Below, piece after piece: positions 1-8,569 of a DNA stretch of 64,000 nt (its first letter is position 1; every line of letters begins with the position of its first letter). The DNA is from Shewanella cutis (GTDB lineage Bacteria > Pseudomonadota > Gammaproteobacteria > Enterobacterales > Shewanellaceae). The DNA lies in NCBI RefSeq assembly GCF_022410515.1, contig NZ_JACSDI010000001.1, forward strand, positions 930,001 to 994,000. The letters run 5' to 3'. The notes under the pieces are model-generated. The model searched no databases and was not told the DNA's origin. It was given only the letters and a program-made list of their open reading frames with translations. The translations under genes were made by a program, and so were the position numbers.

Positions 1-213
1 CATTTTCAAATCACCTAGTAATAAGGACTGCAACACCACTAAAACCGTGTATGAAATGATTAAAACTGATTTATAAAGGACTATGCTGTTAGCTAATTAA
101 ACTGAACGGTTTGGATCATTTGACACTTGAAAAAGTCCTTCAAAGCCCACAAGTTACACTCAGTTAAATGCTGATAAAATAACCGTTAAGAAATTAACCT
201 TTGTTAATATTAA

Positions 214-242
214 TGAACTTTTTCAATGAGGTGCGTGTCCGA
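214..242 (+). promoter_or_regulatory. Sigma-E type promoter of degQ
   Basis: A TGAACTT box (214-220) is followed after exactly 16 bases by GTCCGA (237-242). The known sigma-E (RpoE) consensus is GGAACTT, about 16 bases, then GTCTGA, so there is one mismatch in each box. It lies about 110 bp upstream of degQ, and DegP/DegQ proteases are classic sigma-E targets. Seen: both boxes and their spacing. Inferred: use by RpoE. Confidence 0.6.
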
Positions 243-352
243 GTGGTTACCTAGGCAAATAGCCGGTACCGATACAGATTTGATCTGGTGCGGACAAAAC
301 TTAAGACGTATTACATCCAGATCCTTGATCCCTTATTTGGAGTTATGAATAG

Positions 353-1705
353 ATGAAAACGAAATTATCTGTACTTTCAGCCGCAATGTTAGCCGCAACC
401 CTGACAATGATGCCCGCTGTCTCACAGGCCGCTATTCCGCAATCTGTTGAGGGACAATCAATACCCAGTCTTGCGCCCATGTTAGAGCGTACGACTCCCG
501 CCGTGGTTTCTGTGGCGGTTTCTGGCACCCATGTTTCTAAACAACGCGTTCCCGATGTGTTCCGTTATTTCTTTGGCCCTAATGCGCCCCAAGAACAGGT
601 GCAAGAGCGTCCATTTAGAGGCTTAGGCTCAGGTGTGATTATCGATGCAGATAAGGGCTATATCGTCACCAACAACCATGTGATCGATGGTGCAGATGAT
701 ATCCAAGTCGGTCTGCACGATGGCCGTGAAGTCAAAGCCAAATTGATTGGTACCGACGCCGAATCCGACATTGCGTTATTGCAAATCGAGGCTAAAAATC
801 TGGTCGCGATTAAAACCTCTGATTCTGATGAGCTGCGCGTCGGTGACTTTGCGGTTGCTATCGGTAACCCCTTCGGTCTAGGACAAACCGTAACATCAGG
901 AATTGTCAGCGCCCTAGGGCGTAGCGGTTTAGGCATTGAAATGCTTGAAAACTTTATCCAAACCGACGCAGCCATCAACAGTGGTAACTCGGGCGGCGCT
1001 CTGGTTAACCTTAAAGGTGAACTGATCGGTATTAACACTGCTATCGTCGCGCCTAACGGCGGTAACGTGGGTATCGGTTTTGCGATTCCAGCAAATATGG
1101 TGAAAAACCTCGTGGCACAGATTGCCGAGCATGGTGAAGTTCGCCGCGGCGTACTGGGGATTGCTGGCCGTGATTTAGATAGCCAACTTGCCCAAGGCTT
1201 TGGTTTAGACACTCAACACGGTGGCTTTGTGAATGAAGTTAGCGCGGGCAGTGCCGCTGAAAAAGCCGGCATTAAGGCAGGTGATATTATCGTTAGCGTC
1301 GATGGCCGTGCGATCAAGTCGTTCCAAGAGCTACGCGCTAAAGTCGCGACCATGGGCGCTGGCGCTAAAGTCGAACTCGGCCTTATCCGTGATGGCGATA
1401 AGAAAACGGTTAACGTCACCTTAGGTGAAGCAAACCAAACGACAGAAAAAGCAGCTGGTGCAGTGCACCCTATGCTACAAGGTGCCTCATTAGAAAATGC
1501 CTCTAAAGGGGTCGAAATTACCGATGTTGCACAAGGATCTCCAGCGGCAATGAGTGGCCTGCAAAAAGGCGATTTGATTGTCGGTATCAACCGTACTGCG
1601 GTTAAAGATCTTAAATCGCTCAAAGAGCTGCTCAAAGATCAAGAGGGTGCTGTAGCCCTAAAGATTGTCCGTGGTAAGAGCATGCTTTACTTAGTGCTTC
1701 GTTAA
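353..1705 (+). CDS. degQ: Periplasmic serine endoprotease DegQ/DegP (HtrA family)
   Basis: A 450-residue HtrA protease that degrades or holds misfolded proteins in the periplasm. An N-terminal signal peptide ends near residue 26 (VSQAA). The trypsin-like domain carries the triad His109 (NNHV), Asp139 (ESDIAL) and Ser213 (GNSGGA). Two PDZ domains follow, at about 257-345 and 370-445, which separates it from one-PDZ DegS. The length fits DegQ (about 455) slightly better than DegP (about 475), but the sequence alone does not fully separate the two. It sits directly upstream of degS in the same orientation, the arrangement seen across Gammaproteobacteria, with a hairpin terminator between them. 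The ATG at 353 gives a good signal peptide. Confidence 0.95.
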   Translation: MKTKLSVLSAAMLAATLTMMPAVSQAAIPQSVEGQSIPSLAPMLERTTPAVVSVAVSGTHVSKQRVPDVFRYFFGPNAPQEQVQERPFRGLGSGVIIDADKGYIVTNNHVIDGADDIQVGLHDGREVKAKLIGTDAESDIALLQIEAKNLVAIKTSDSDELRVGDFAVAIGNPFGLGQTVTSGIVSALGRSGLGIEMLENFIQTDAAINSGNSGGALVNLKGELIGINTAIVAPNGGNVGIGFAIPANMVKNLVAQIAEHGEVRRGVLGIAGRDLDSQLAQGFGLDTQHGGFVNEVSAGSAAEKAGIKAGDIIVSVDGRAIKSFQELRAKVATMGAGAKVELGLIRDGDKKTVNVTLGEANQTTEKAAGAVHPMLQGASLENASKGVEITDVAQGSPAAMSGLQKGDLIVGINRTAVKDLKSLKELLKDQEGAVALKIVRGKSMLYLVLR

Positions 1706-1749
1706 TCAATTGGCGAATCTGATCTTGCTCCAATTATCAGGCGCTAATC

Positions 1750-1779
1750 AGCATAGGGAACGCGGGTTCCCTATGCTTT
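1750..1779 (+). terminator. Hairpin terminator after degQ
   Basis: A 12-bp perfect stem (AGCATAGGGAAC with GTTCCCTATGCT) closes a 4-base loop, followed by only a weak T stretch. It lies 45 bp past the degQ stop and before degS, so it probably ends or attenuates degQ transcription. Confidence 0.7.
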
Positions 1780-1830
1780 AACTTGTTAAACATGTTAATC
1801 TAACTCACCTTTTTCAATACTTAGCCTGCC

Positions 1831-2913
1831 ATGACAATAAAAGAAACCCTGTTATATCTCGGTAAAGCCGTGCTTTTCGGCCTTATCATGGCGGCCATGT
1901 TTTTGTTAGTTACGCACTACTTCAACAATAAAAATCTCGGCAGCTCGTTACTGCAAAACCGTGGTAATAATACGGTCGAGCTCTCCTTTGCTAAGGCCGT
2001 ACGCCGCGCCGCGCCTGCCGTCGTCAATATTTATAGCTTAAGTATCGATCAGAGCCGTCCATTGAATTCTGGCTCACTCCAAGGTTTAGGATCTGGGGTG
2101 ATCATGAGTAAAGAAGGCTATATTCTCACTAATTATCATGTCATTAAAAAAGCCGATGAGATTGTGGTGGCCCTGCAGGATGGCCGCAAATTCACCTCGG
2201 AAGTCGTAGGTTTTGATCCCGAAACCGATCTTTCAGTGCTAAAGATTGAAGGCGATAATCTTCCTACAGTGCCAGTCAATCTCGACAGCCCCCCCCAGGT
2301 TGGCGATGTGGTATTAGCCATTGGTAACCCCTATAACCTCGGTCAAACCATTACCCAAGGCATTATCAGCGCTACGGGTCGTAACGGCTTAAGTTCTGGT
2401 TATTTAGACTTTTTACAGACAGATGCTGCGATTAACGCCGGTAACTCCGGTGGTGCATTAATTGACACTAACGGTAGCCTGATTGGCATCAACACCGCCG
2501 CCTTCCAAGTAGGCGGTGAAGGTGGTGGCCACGGCATTAACTTCGCGATCCCGATTAAACTCGCCCACAGCATTATGGGCAAACTGATCAAAAATGGTCG
2601 GGTGATCCGTGGCGCCTTAGGGATCTCAGGCGAACCGATTAACCCTGTTGTGGCGCAAATCCTCAATCTGCCCGATTTGCGTGGCGTATTAGTCACGGGG
2701 GTCGATCCCAATGGCCCCGCAGCGCGGGCGCAGCTACAACCAAGGGATGTAATCATCAAATACGATGGTGAAGATGTGCCAGGGGTCGAAATGCTAATGG
2801 ATAGAATTGCCGAGACTACTCCCGGCAAGAAAATCATGATGACGGTTATCCGCCAAGGTAAACAGCAGCAACTCCCCGTGATTATCGATGAAAAGGTCGT
2901 CGTCGATAATTAA
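1831..2913 (+). CDS. degS: Site-1 protease DegS, sigma-E stress sensor
   Basis: A 360-residue inner-membrane anchored HtrA protease. DegS senses unfolded outer-membrane protein C-termini through its single PDZ domain and makes the first cut in RseA, releasing sigma-E. A membrane anchor spans about residues 11-29 and is not followed by a clear cleavage site. The triad is His103 (NYHV), Asp133 (ETDLSV) and Ser206 (GNSGGA). One PDZ domain covers about 260-350, as expected for DegS. It follows degQ by 125 bp. The downstream hairpin at 2938-2970 ends the unit, after which accessory DNA begins. Confidence 0.95.
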   Translation: MTIKETLLYLGKAVLFGLIMAAMFLLVTHYFNNKNLGSSLLQNRGNNTVELSFAKAVRRAAPAVVNIYSLSIDQSRPLNSGSLQGLGSGVIMSKEGYILTNYHVIKKADEIVVALQDGRKFTSEVVGFDPETDLSVLKIEGDNLPTVPVNLDSPPQVGDVVLAIGNPYNLGQTITQGIISATGRNGLSSGYLDFLQTDAAINAGNSGGALIDTNGSLIGINTAAFQVGGEGGGHGINFAIPIKLAHSIMGKLIKNGRVIRGALGISGEPINPVVAQILNLPDLRGVLVTGVDPNGPAARAQLQPRDVIIKYDGEDVPGVEMLMDRIAETTPGKKIMMTVIRQGKQQQLPVIIDEKVVVDN

Positions 2914-2937
2914 GCTTAGTAGCTGACCTTGTTAACC

Positions 2938-2970
2938 TCAGAATGAGGCATGTATAAAACCTCATTCTGA
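2938..2970 (+). terminator. Hairpin downstream of degS
   Basis: An 11-bp inverted repeat (TCAGAATGAGG with CCTCATTCTGA) around an 11-base loop sits 25 bp after the degS stop. There is no clear T-run, so it may protect the 3' end rather than act as a full intrinsic terminator. Confidence 0.55.
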
Positions 2971-3686
2971 ATCATCGCCAAATCACCTATTACCTCATCC
3001 CTCAAATGGCAGAGCTATTTATCTTGCACTGCAATTTTTCACTTACTTTTGCCCCAAAACGAGATAAGTTTGTCGTCAGGTGTGTAGGATGAATTGTCAT
3101 TGTTTCCCCAGTGACACGCCGTGCTCTTTGTTTAAAAAGCAGTGTCCCTATAGGCTCGACGGCGGTATCTGCAACACATGGAAGTGTAAATGCCGCGTTC
3201 ACATGGATGTGAAAGAGCGGCCATGCCGCCAACGGTCACAGTTGCAACAATGACAATCCTCACTAACCCATTCGCTTTTCATTCAGCTAAAAAAGCTATT
3301 TGCCCCATTCCGATTTTCGGCTCGTTAGCTCAATCGAAAATTCCCACTTCTGCTGCTATACAAATTTTTATCTATTTGCCTATGTTTGGCCTTACCAGAA
3401 ATCGACTAACAATGTATGGGTATACAGTCATATTTAAATTTAGGTGTTTTGGTATGATTTTTAGACAAAATTAGTGCGCACTAATTCCATCCGAAATAAA
3501 TAAAACTCTATAAAATCAGGTGAATATAGTAACTGAATTTTAGTTAATAGGTTTGGAAAACGCGCATGCGCGTTTTTCTAGATGGTATATTAGGCACAAA
3601 GCTGATAAGTTCTTTGCATACAGATAGTTAACCGTGCGCGTTTTCACTAGTCCAACGAGATAAACGCGCATGCGCACGAATAAAAT
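2971..3686. other. Gene-poor accessory stretch before the cassette cluster
   Basis: No convincing gene was found in about 700 bp. Open frames on both strands (3002-3232 minus, 3190-3474 plus) lack ribosome-binding sites and recognisable motifs. Notable sites are a LexA-like word at 3412-3427 (ATGT-N8-ACAG, one mismatch from CTGT-N8-ACAG) and a cluster of CGCGCATGCGC palindromes at 3557-3679. The stretch marks the left border of non-core DNA inserted between degS and murA. Confidence 0.5.
3557..3576. repeat. 20-bp perfect palindrome
   Basis: AAAACGCGCATGCGCGTTTT reads the same on both strands. Its core word AAACGCGCATGCGC recurs as a direct repeat at 3662-3675, and a related arm (CGTGCGCGTTT) lies at 3633-3643. 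The second and third copies can pair with each other just before the first cassette boundary at 3687. The role is unknown. Confidence 0.8.
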
Positions 3687-3701
3687 GTTATGGAGTAATA
3701 C

Positions 3702-3926
3702 ATGAACGTAGCACGTGATCTTCATAATAGATGGCTTGGTGGCGAACAGATTGCAGGTGTGAAATTTTTAATGAATGACTATGTCGTGATTTCATCTGGA
3801 CGCCACTCCGGTCTATCTGGGTCTGTTGTATCTGTAATTAAGTTTGAGCCTAACCCGCCTTACGTTGTAGAAACAGAAAAAAATGGGGACATTGAGGTCA
3901 GGGAAAATGAGATTCACCACCCATAA
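3702..3926 (+). CDS. Small cassette protein with KOW/SH3-like segment
   Basis: A 74-residue protein carried by the first cassette. GGAG lies six bases before the ATG, and the gene starts only 9 bp inside the cassette boundary, as is usual for cassette genes. Residues 25-50 (DYVVISSGRHSGLSGSVVSV) resemble a KOW-type small beta-barrel: a hydrophobic strand, a G-rich turn, then GxVVSV. That is a weak fold hint, not a family assignment. There is no signal peptide or membrane segment. The stop overlaps the attC site by a few bases. Function unknown. Confidence 0.65.
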   Translation: MNVARDLHNRWLGGEQIAGVKFLMNDYVVISSGRHSGLSGSVVSVIKFEPNPPYVVETEKNGDIEVRENEIHHP

Positions 3927-4005
3927 CAAGCGGTTGCAACCCCGCTCCAGCGCTTCGCGCTTACGCTCGACAGTTTGTAAGCGGCGGTTGAACCGAACGT
4001 TATGT
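3921..4005 (+). mobile_element. attC recombination site of cassette 1
   Basis: An 85-bp imperfect palindrome. The outer cores CCATAAC (3921-3927) and GTTATGT (3999-4005) pair over CATAAC/GTTATG. After an unpaired spacer, CGGTTGCAACC pairs with GGTTGAACCG with one extra base on one strand, matching the extrahelical base that integron integrases recognise. An inner CCGCT/AGCGG stem continues the arm. This is the best-preserved attC in the cluster. Confidence 0.8.
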
Positions 4006-4034
4006 ATCTACCATACTTCAACATCTGAGGCTGC

Positions 4035-4655
4035 ATGAAAACGAAAGCAATAGATCTTATTACAAACAATGCTGAAGTGGTTTTCGACTCTTTATTAGAA
4101 AATGGTTTGCTAAAAGATATCCCATTTTGGGGAAGTATTGTTGGTGCTCTTCGGTTAAAGGGAGATGTAACAAACTACCTTTTTGCAAAAAAGATTGAGG
4201 CATTTATATCTCAGCTAAAAAAAGGAGAGATTGAGGACTTCGATGCAGAAATTGCAGATAAAGAGCAACTTCAAAAAATAGGAGTTGATCTTGTTTTTAT
4301 ACTGGAAAGAGCATCGAATATTGATAAAGCAAAATGGATAGCTGAAGCAGTAATCGGATTAGTCGAAAAACGTTATGACTTAGACACCTTTGAAAGACTG
4401 GTCTATGTCATCGAAAGATTTAGTCCTACTTTAAAAAGCACCCTAGACGTGTGGTATTTAAAGAGAGATTTAAGTAACGGGCAAGCCTATGCATTCTGCT
4501 TTGATGGTGATCATCCTGAAGAACTAGCTAATCTAGGTCTTCTTAGCAGAACATACGAAGCAAAGGTTGCAAATAATGGCTTCTTTCCCGTCAAATTTGA
4601 AGAGTGTAATTTAGGTCTTCAACTTTGGAATATAATCGAAAAAACAAATAATTAG
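4035..4655 (+). CDS. Hypothetical protein, cassette 2
   Basis: A 206-residue protein I do not recognise. The N-terminal part (residues 20-60) is mildly hydrophobic with a GxxxGAL segment (WGSIVGALRLKGDV), then a charged helical stretch, and a C-terminal half containing a VxYVIERFSP helix. There is no signal peptide and no clear enzyme motif. The coding region is AT-rich compared with degS and murA, as expected for transferred DNA. The stop is only 3 bp before the next boundary word GTTATGC, and no attC arm is visible in the space, so this cassette seems to have lost its recombination site and perhaps its original C-terminus. Confidence 0.7.
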   Translation: MKTKAIDLITNNAEVVFDSLLENGLLKDIPFWGSIVGALRLKGDVTNYLFAKKIEAFISQLKKGEIEDFDAEIADKEQLQKIGVDLVFILERASNIDKAKWIAEAVIGLVEKRYDLDTFERLVYVIERFSPTLKSTLDVWYLKRDLSNGQAYAFCFDGDHPEELANLGLLSRTYEAKVANNGFFPVKFEECNLGLQLWNIIEKTNN

Positions 4656-4657
4656 AC

Positions 4658-4664
4658 GTTATGC
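4658..4664 (+). mobile_element. Core site between cassettes 2 and 3
   Basis: GTTATGC marks the start of cassette 3; its partner GCATAAC is at 5146-5152. The inverse core and arms expected on the cassette 2 side are missing, so only the crossover half-site remains. Confidence 0.6.
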
Positions 4665-4679
4665 ATCATAGGCAGCTTC

Positions 4680-5141
4680 ATGCGATTCACATTATTTCTG
4701 GCGTTATTTATTTCTTTATCTAGCACTGCTAACGCAGCCGATAATACGGCGATGAAAAATTGCTCATTATCCGCGCCATTACCAAAATCTGGCGAAGAAG
4801 CCAATCATGGTCAATTAATGCTGATAAGCCCTAGAACATCAGAGCTGTCGCCCAATTACTCCGGCTGCCAAACTCTTTGGTTTGCCATCAACGGTAAACC
4901 AATTAAAGTATCTGAAGTTGAGTTTTTTAATGGTAAACCTACGAAATTCACCGGTTTTGAAAACGAGCAAGGGAAAATTTCTTTTTCCTGCACTTATAAA
5001 AATGCAAAACTCGTTAATTCAGTTGGCCAGTGCGATTCCGAACTTCCAATGAACATCCCTATGGCTAGTATGCCATCTGGATGTTTCGAAAAGGTCAAAA
5101 CTGGAAAATGGCCTCCAGAGTGCGAATATGACGGTCAATAA
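4680..5141 (+). CDS. Secreted Cys-containing hypothetical protein, cassette 3
   Basis: A 153-residue protein with a clear signal peptide (residues 1-19, ending in TANA) and six cysteines in the mature part (at KNC, GCQ, SCTY, QCDS, GCFE, PECE), which fits disulphide bonds in the periplasm or outside. No family recognised. The start lies 22 bp inside the cassette boundary; no strong Shine-Dalgarno is visible, which is common for cassette genes without their own promoter. It is followed within 5 bp by the attC of this cassette. Confidence 0.7.
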   Translation: MRFTLFLALFISLSSTANAADNTAMKNCSLSAPLPKSGEEANHGQLMLISPRTSELSPNYSGCQTLWFAINGKPIKVSEVEFFNGKPTKFTGFENEQGKISFSCTYKNAKLVNSVGQCDSELPMNIPMASMPSGCFEKVKTGKWPPECEYDGQ

Positions 5142-5145
5142 AAAT

Positions 5146-5211
5146 GCATAACAAAACACTTCAGTTTGCTCCACTTCGTTCCGCCGGACGTCGCTTAGTT
5201 GATCGTTAGCC
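5146..5211 (+). mobile_element. attC recombination site of cassette 3
   Basis: A 66-bp site bounded by GCATAAC (5146-5152) and GTTAGCC (5205-5211). The left core is the exact inverse of GTTATGC at the start of this cassette. The inner arms (ACTTCAG against TTAGTT, then a CCGCCGG/ACG hairpin region) pair less well than in cassette 1. Confidence 0.65.
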
Positions 5212-5230
5212 CATAGAGATTTTCATCCGA

Positions 5231-5266
5231 AAATGACGAGTTAGAGTTAATAACCTAACTCATTTT
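5231..5266 (+). terminator. Terminator-like hairpin after the cassettes
   Basis: A GAGTTAG/CTAACTC stem (5238-5244 with 5255-5261) is flanked by AAAATGA on the left and ATTTTT on the right, so it could work in both directions. It lies 25 bp past the last cassette boundary. Confidence 0.55.
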
Positions 5267-5312
5267 TGTCCCAAAGCATGCTGTGTGTTTCTTTAAAACC
5301 TGCAGACTACAC

Positions 5313-5460
5313 CGATGCTAAAAGTGGTGAGCCATGGTGATTAGCGAGACGACCGTCCGCCCCATGGATGGGGCGGTCGAGCATCCAAGGAAGGACTCGC
5401 TGCGAGTCGTCGAGCAAATGCCATGACTCATCCATCAATCAGATCCAGCATTTAGATGTC
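5313..5460. repeat. Nested-palindrome repeat between cassettes and murA
   Basis: The stretch contains nested inverted repeats: GAGCCATGG with CCATGACTC on the outside, then CCGCCCC/GGGGCGG around ATGGAT, and GGACTCGC/GCGAGTC. It has no coding potential. Its word GCATCCAAGGA also resembles part of the modular repeats at 40.3, 42.7 and 43.8 kb, but that likeness is short. Confidence 0.5.
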
Positions 5461-5493
5461 TCTTTCCTTTTTACCTAAATAAATTGCGCGCAA

Positions 5494-5522
5494 TAAAAAA
5501 CCAGCACTTGGCTGGTTTTTTT
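5494..5522 (-). terminator. Intrinsic terminator of murA
   Basis: AAAAAACCAGC and GCTGGTTTTTTT form a stem with A and T tracts on both sides, 23 bp past the murA stop. It can end transcription from either strand. Confidence 0.85.
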
Positions 5523-5544
5523 GGGAGCTAATCCTAAGCAAATG

Positions 5545-6810
<1,266 letters not shown>

Positions 6811-6816
6811 TCACTA

Positions 6817-7068
6817 CTAGCTGTTGAAAATTTTCTCGCGTTTCCATTGAGTCGGCGTGAAAGTTTTAATCGTTAATGCATGTAACTCACCGCTGGCGAT
6901 ATAACTCATCAGCGGTGCATAAATGGCTTGTTGTTGTTTTACACGGCTCATGCCGTCAAAACATTCACCGACGGCAATCACTTTGTAGTGGCTGCCATCG
7001 GAGCTGGCGTGCACTTCATCGAGTGCTAACGCGTCACGTAAAATCTGTTCTATTAAGCTGCATTCCAT
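6817..7068 (-). CDS. ibaG: BolA family iron metabolism protein IbaG
   Basis: An 83-residue BolA-type protein (E. coli IbaG/YrbA). Family members pair with monothiol glutaredoxins around a shared [2Fe-2S] cluster; IbaG is linked to acid resistance and envelope state. The conserved core VHASSDGSHYKVIAVGE followed by FDGMSRVKQQQ is intact. I chose the ATG at 7068 (MECSLIEQ) rather than the frame's upstream start at 7122, because it matches the family N-terminus and avoids overlap with mlaB, leaving a 16-bp gap. Confidence 0.93.
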   Translation of the reverse strand: MECSLIEQILRDALALDEVHASSDGSHYKVIAVGECFDGMSRVKQQQAIYAPLMSYIASGELHALTIKTFTPTQWKREKIFNS

Positions 7069-7084
7069 GAAATTCGGTACCTTT

Positions 7085-7369
7085 TCAATTCGCTTCTTCA
7101 CTGAAGAAGGACTGTAAATCATATAAATCGATTAATTTTTTTAACTGTACTGACGCTGAGCACAGCTGCAGTGGCGTAGCATGCTGGCGCACTAACGCCA
7201 GCAAAAATGCCACACCAGCACTGTCGCTGTACTCAAGCTCGGCGAGCGACAACATTTGGGTATCTTGGCTTAACAGGCTTTGCCTTTGCGGCCATAACAC
7301 GACCACTTGCTCCTGTGATAAACGCCCTTTTAGGTGGCAAATGTTACCCTGTTGCACAAATTCAACCAC
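7085..7369 (-). CDS. mlaB: Mla complex STAS-domain subunit MlaB
   Basis: A 94-residue STAS-domain protein. In the inner-membrane MlaFEDB complex it binds the ATPase MlaF and regulates its activity in phospholipid transport between the membranes. The hallmark segment LAELEYSDSAGVAFLLALV carries the conserved Ser-Ala-Gly at the start of the STAS helix. It lies 5 bp after mlaC and 16 bp before ibaG, in the conserved operon order. Confidence 0.92.
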   Translation of the reverse strand: MVEFVQQGNICHLKGRLSQEQVVVLWPQRQSLLSQDTQMLSLAELEYSDSAGVAFLLALVRQHATPLQLCSASVQLKKLIDLYDLQSFFSEEAN

Positions 7370-7374
7370 GGCGC

Positions 7375-8028
7375 TTACTTCCCTGCTTTAGGCTTTTTAG
7401 TCACTTTGTCTTTGGTGCGCTCTTCCAACATCTTAATCACTGAATCAATCCCCTGTTGGCGGATAAGATTCGAGATTTCAGATTGCTTAGAGGACAGCAA
7501 ACTCACGCCTTCAGCCACTAGGTCAAACGCCTTCCAAGAGTCATCCTTGAGGCGACGAACTTTAAACAACAGCTTAATCGGCGGACGACCCGCTTCGATA
7601 ATCTGTACGTTTACATCGACAATCTTCTCATTGCTGAAATCACTACCGGGAGAAAACTCCACTTTTTGGTTAGTGTATTCGGTAAACGCTTGGGCATAGG
7701 TAGACACTAAATAGCCTTCAAAGGCATCAACGAAACGATTGCGCTGATCTTCTGTCGAGTCTTTCAAATACTGACCCAAGACTTTGTAAGAGGCATATTT
7801 ATAGTCGATATAAGGCATCAGCTCTTCACGTACGATCACCTTGAGATGATCCGCATCGGCATCAATCAGAGCCTTATCTTTGTGGAACCGATCGAAGGTT
7901 TTATTGGCAACAGATTTCACCATGACATAAGGATCCATAGTGTTAACCTGAGCGTCATCCGCCAGTGCGGTCGTTGCGGTAAACATCCATACTAACGGCA
8001 GTAATAAGCGCGATAAGCGTTTAAACAT
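7375..8028 (-). CDS. mlaC: Periplasmic phospholipid carrier MlaC
   Basis: A 217-residue periplasmic protein with a signal peptide (cleavage near residue 23, ALADD). MlaC shuttles phospholipids between the outer-membrane MlaA-porin complex and inner-membrane MlaFEDB, helping keep phospholipids out of the outer leaflet. The Tol_Tol_Ttg2 fold is shown by segments such as YKYASYKVLGQY, FVDAFEGYLVSTYAQAF and IKLLFKVRRLKDDSWKAFD. The C-terminus is Lys-rich. It sits between mlaD (11 bp upstream) and mlaB. Confidence 0.95.
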   Translation of the reverse strand: MFKRLSRLLLPLVWMFTATTALADDAQVNTMDPYVMVKSVANKTFDRFHKDKALIDADADHLKVIVREELMPYIDYKYASYKVLGQYLKDSTEDQRNRFVDAFEGYLVSTYAQAFTEYTNQKVEFSPGSDFSNEKIVDVNVQIIEAGRPPIKLLFKVRRLKDDSWKAFDLVAEGVSLLSSKQSEISNLIRQQGIDSVIKMLEERTKDKVTKKPKAGK

Positions 8029-8039
8029 AGCGGTAACCC

Positions 8040-8513
8040 CTATTTGTCCTTTGAACCCATACTATATAAGAACTGACCAATCAGATCTTCTAACACTAAT
8101 GCTGAGCGAGTATCGTCAATTTTGTCGCCATCCTTAAGCATACTCACGTCATCATCGACAAAGCCCGGTGTTAATCCGAGGAACTGCTCACCGAGCAAAC
8201 CTGAAGTTAAAATAGCTAAGCTACTGGTTTCAGGGAATTTATCGTAACGTTTATCCATCACTATCGTGACTACAGCCACCAGTTTTACTGGGTCTAAGTC
8301 AATCTTGCTCACTCGGCCTACCACCACACCGCCCACTTTGACGGGAGAGCGCACTTTAAGGCCACCAATATTGGTAAAGTTGGCGCTGAGGGTATAGCTG
8401 CTATCGCTGGTTTGCACTTCGATGTTGGCAACTTTAAACACCAATACCAAAAAGGCTGCTAGGCCAGTTAAGAGAAACACACCCACTAATAATTCAATTT
8501 TTCGTGTCAACAT
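8040..8513 (-). CDS. mlaD: Mla complex MCE-domain subunit MlaD
   Basis: A 157-residue MCE protein with one N-terminal transmembrane helix (residues 8-27) and a single MCE domain at about 38-115, including VRSPVKVGGVVVGRVSKI. MlaD forms a hexameric lipid-binding ring in the periplasm on top of the MlaE permease. C-terminal residues 130-157 include a helix (ALVLEDLIGQFLYSM) that lines the ring pore in the family. It lies 56 bp after mlaE and 11 bp before mlaC. Confidence 0.95.
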   Translation of the reverse strand: MLTRKIELLVGVFLLTGLAAFLVLVFKVANIEVQTSDSSYTLSANFTNIGGLKVRSPVKVGGVVVGRVSKIDLDPVKLVAVVTIVMDKRYDKFPETSSLAILTSGLLGEQFLGLTPGFVDDDVSMLKDGDKIDDTRSALVLEDLIGQFLYSMGSKDK

Positions 8514-8569
8514 GCTCAGTTACCACTCTGTTAATCCGTCTTTATCTGTATCCTTGGCGCTGCAATCCA

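Larger units (their letters stand above)
3687..5211 (+). mobile_element. Integrase-less integron cassette cluster (CALIN-like)
   Basis: Three small same-strand genes are separated by integron core words: GTTATGG (3687-3693), GTTATGT (3999-4005), GTTATGC (4658-4664) and GTTAGCC (5205-5211). The first and third cassettes also have the matching inverse core after the gene: CCATAAC at 3921 pairs with GTTATGG, and GCATAAC at 5146 pairs with GTTATGC. That is the pattern a circular cassette leaves after integration at G/TT. No tyrosine-recombinase integron integrase gene is present in the window. Clusters of this kind are known as CALINs. The assignment rests on core pairing, spacing and foldability of the sites. 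Confidence 0.75.

Noticed and set aside
1..3. CAT at the window edge as the start codon of a divergent minus-strand gene
   Set aside because: An AGGTG stands at the right distance, but no coding sequence is visible, so nothing can be confirmed.
231..256. Fragment resembling a tRNA D-arm (GTGTCCGAGTGGTT)
   Set aside because: No anticodon or T arm follows, and the words are better explained by a sigma-E -10 box.
3002..3474. Two open frames in the gap after degS
   Set aside because: No ribosome-binding site, odd composition and no recognisable motifs; they overlap on opposite strands.
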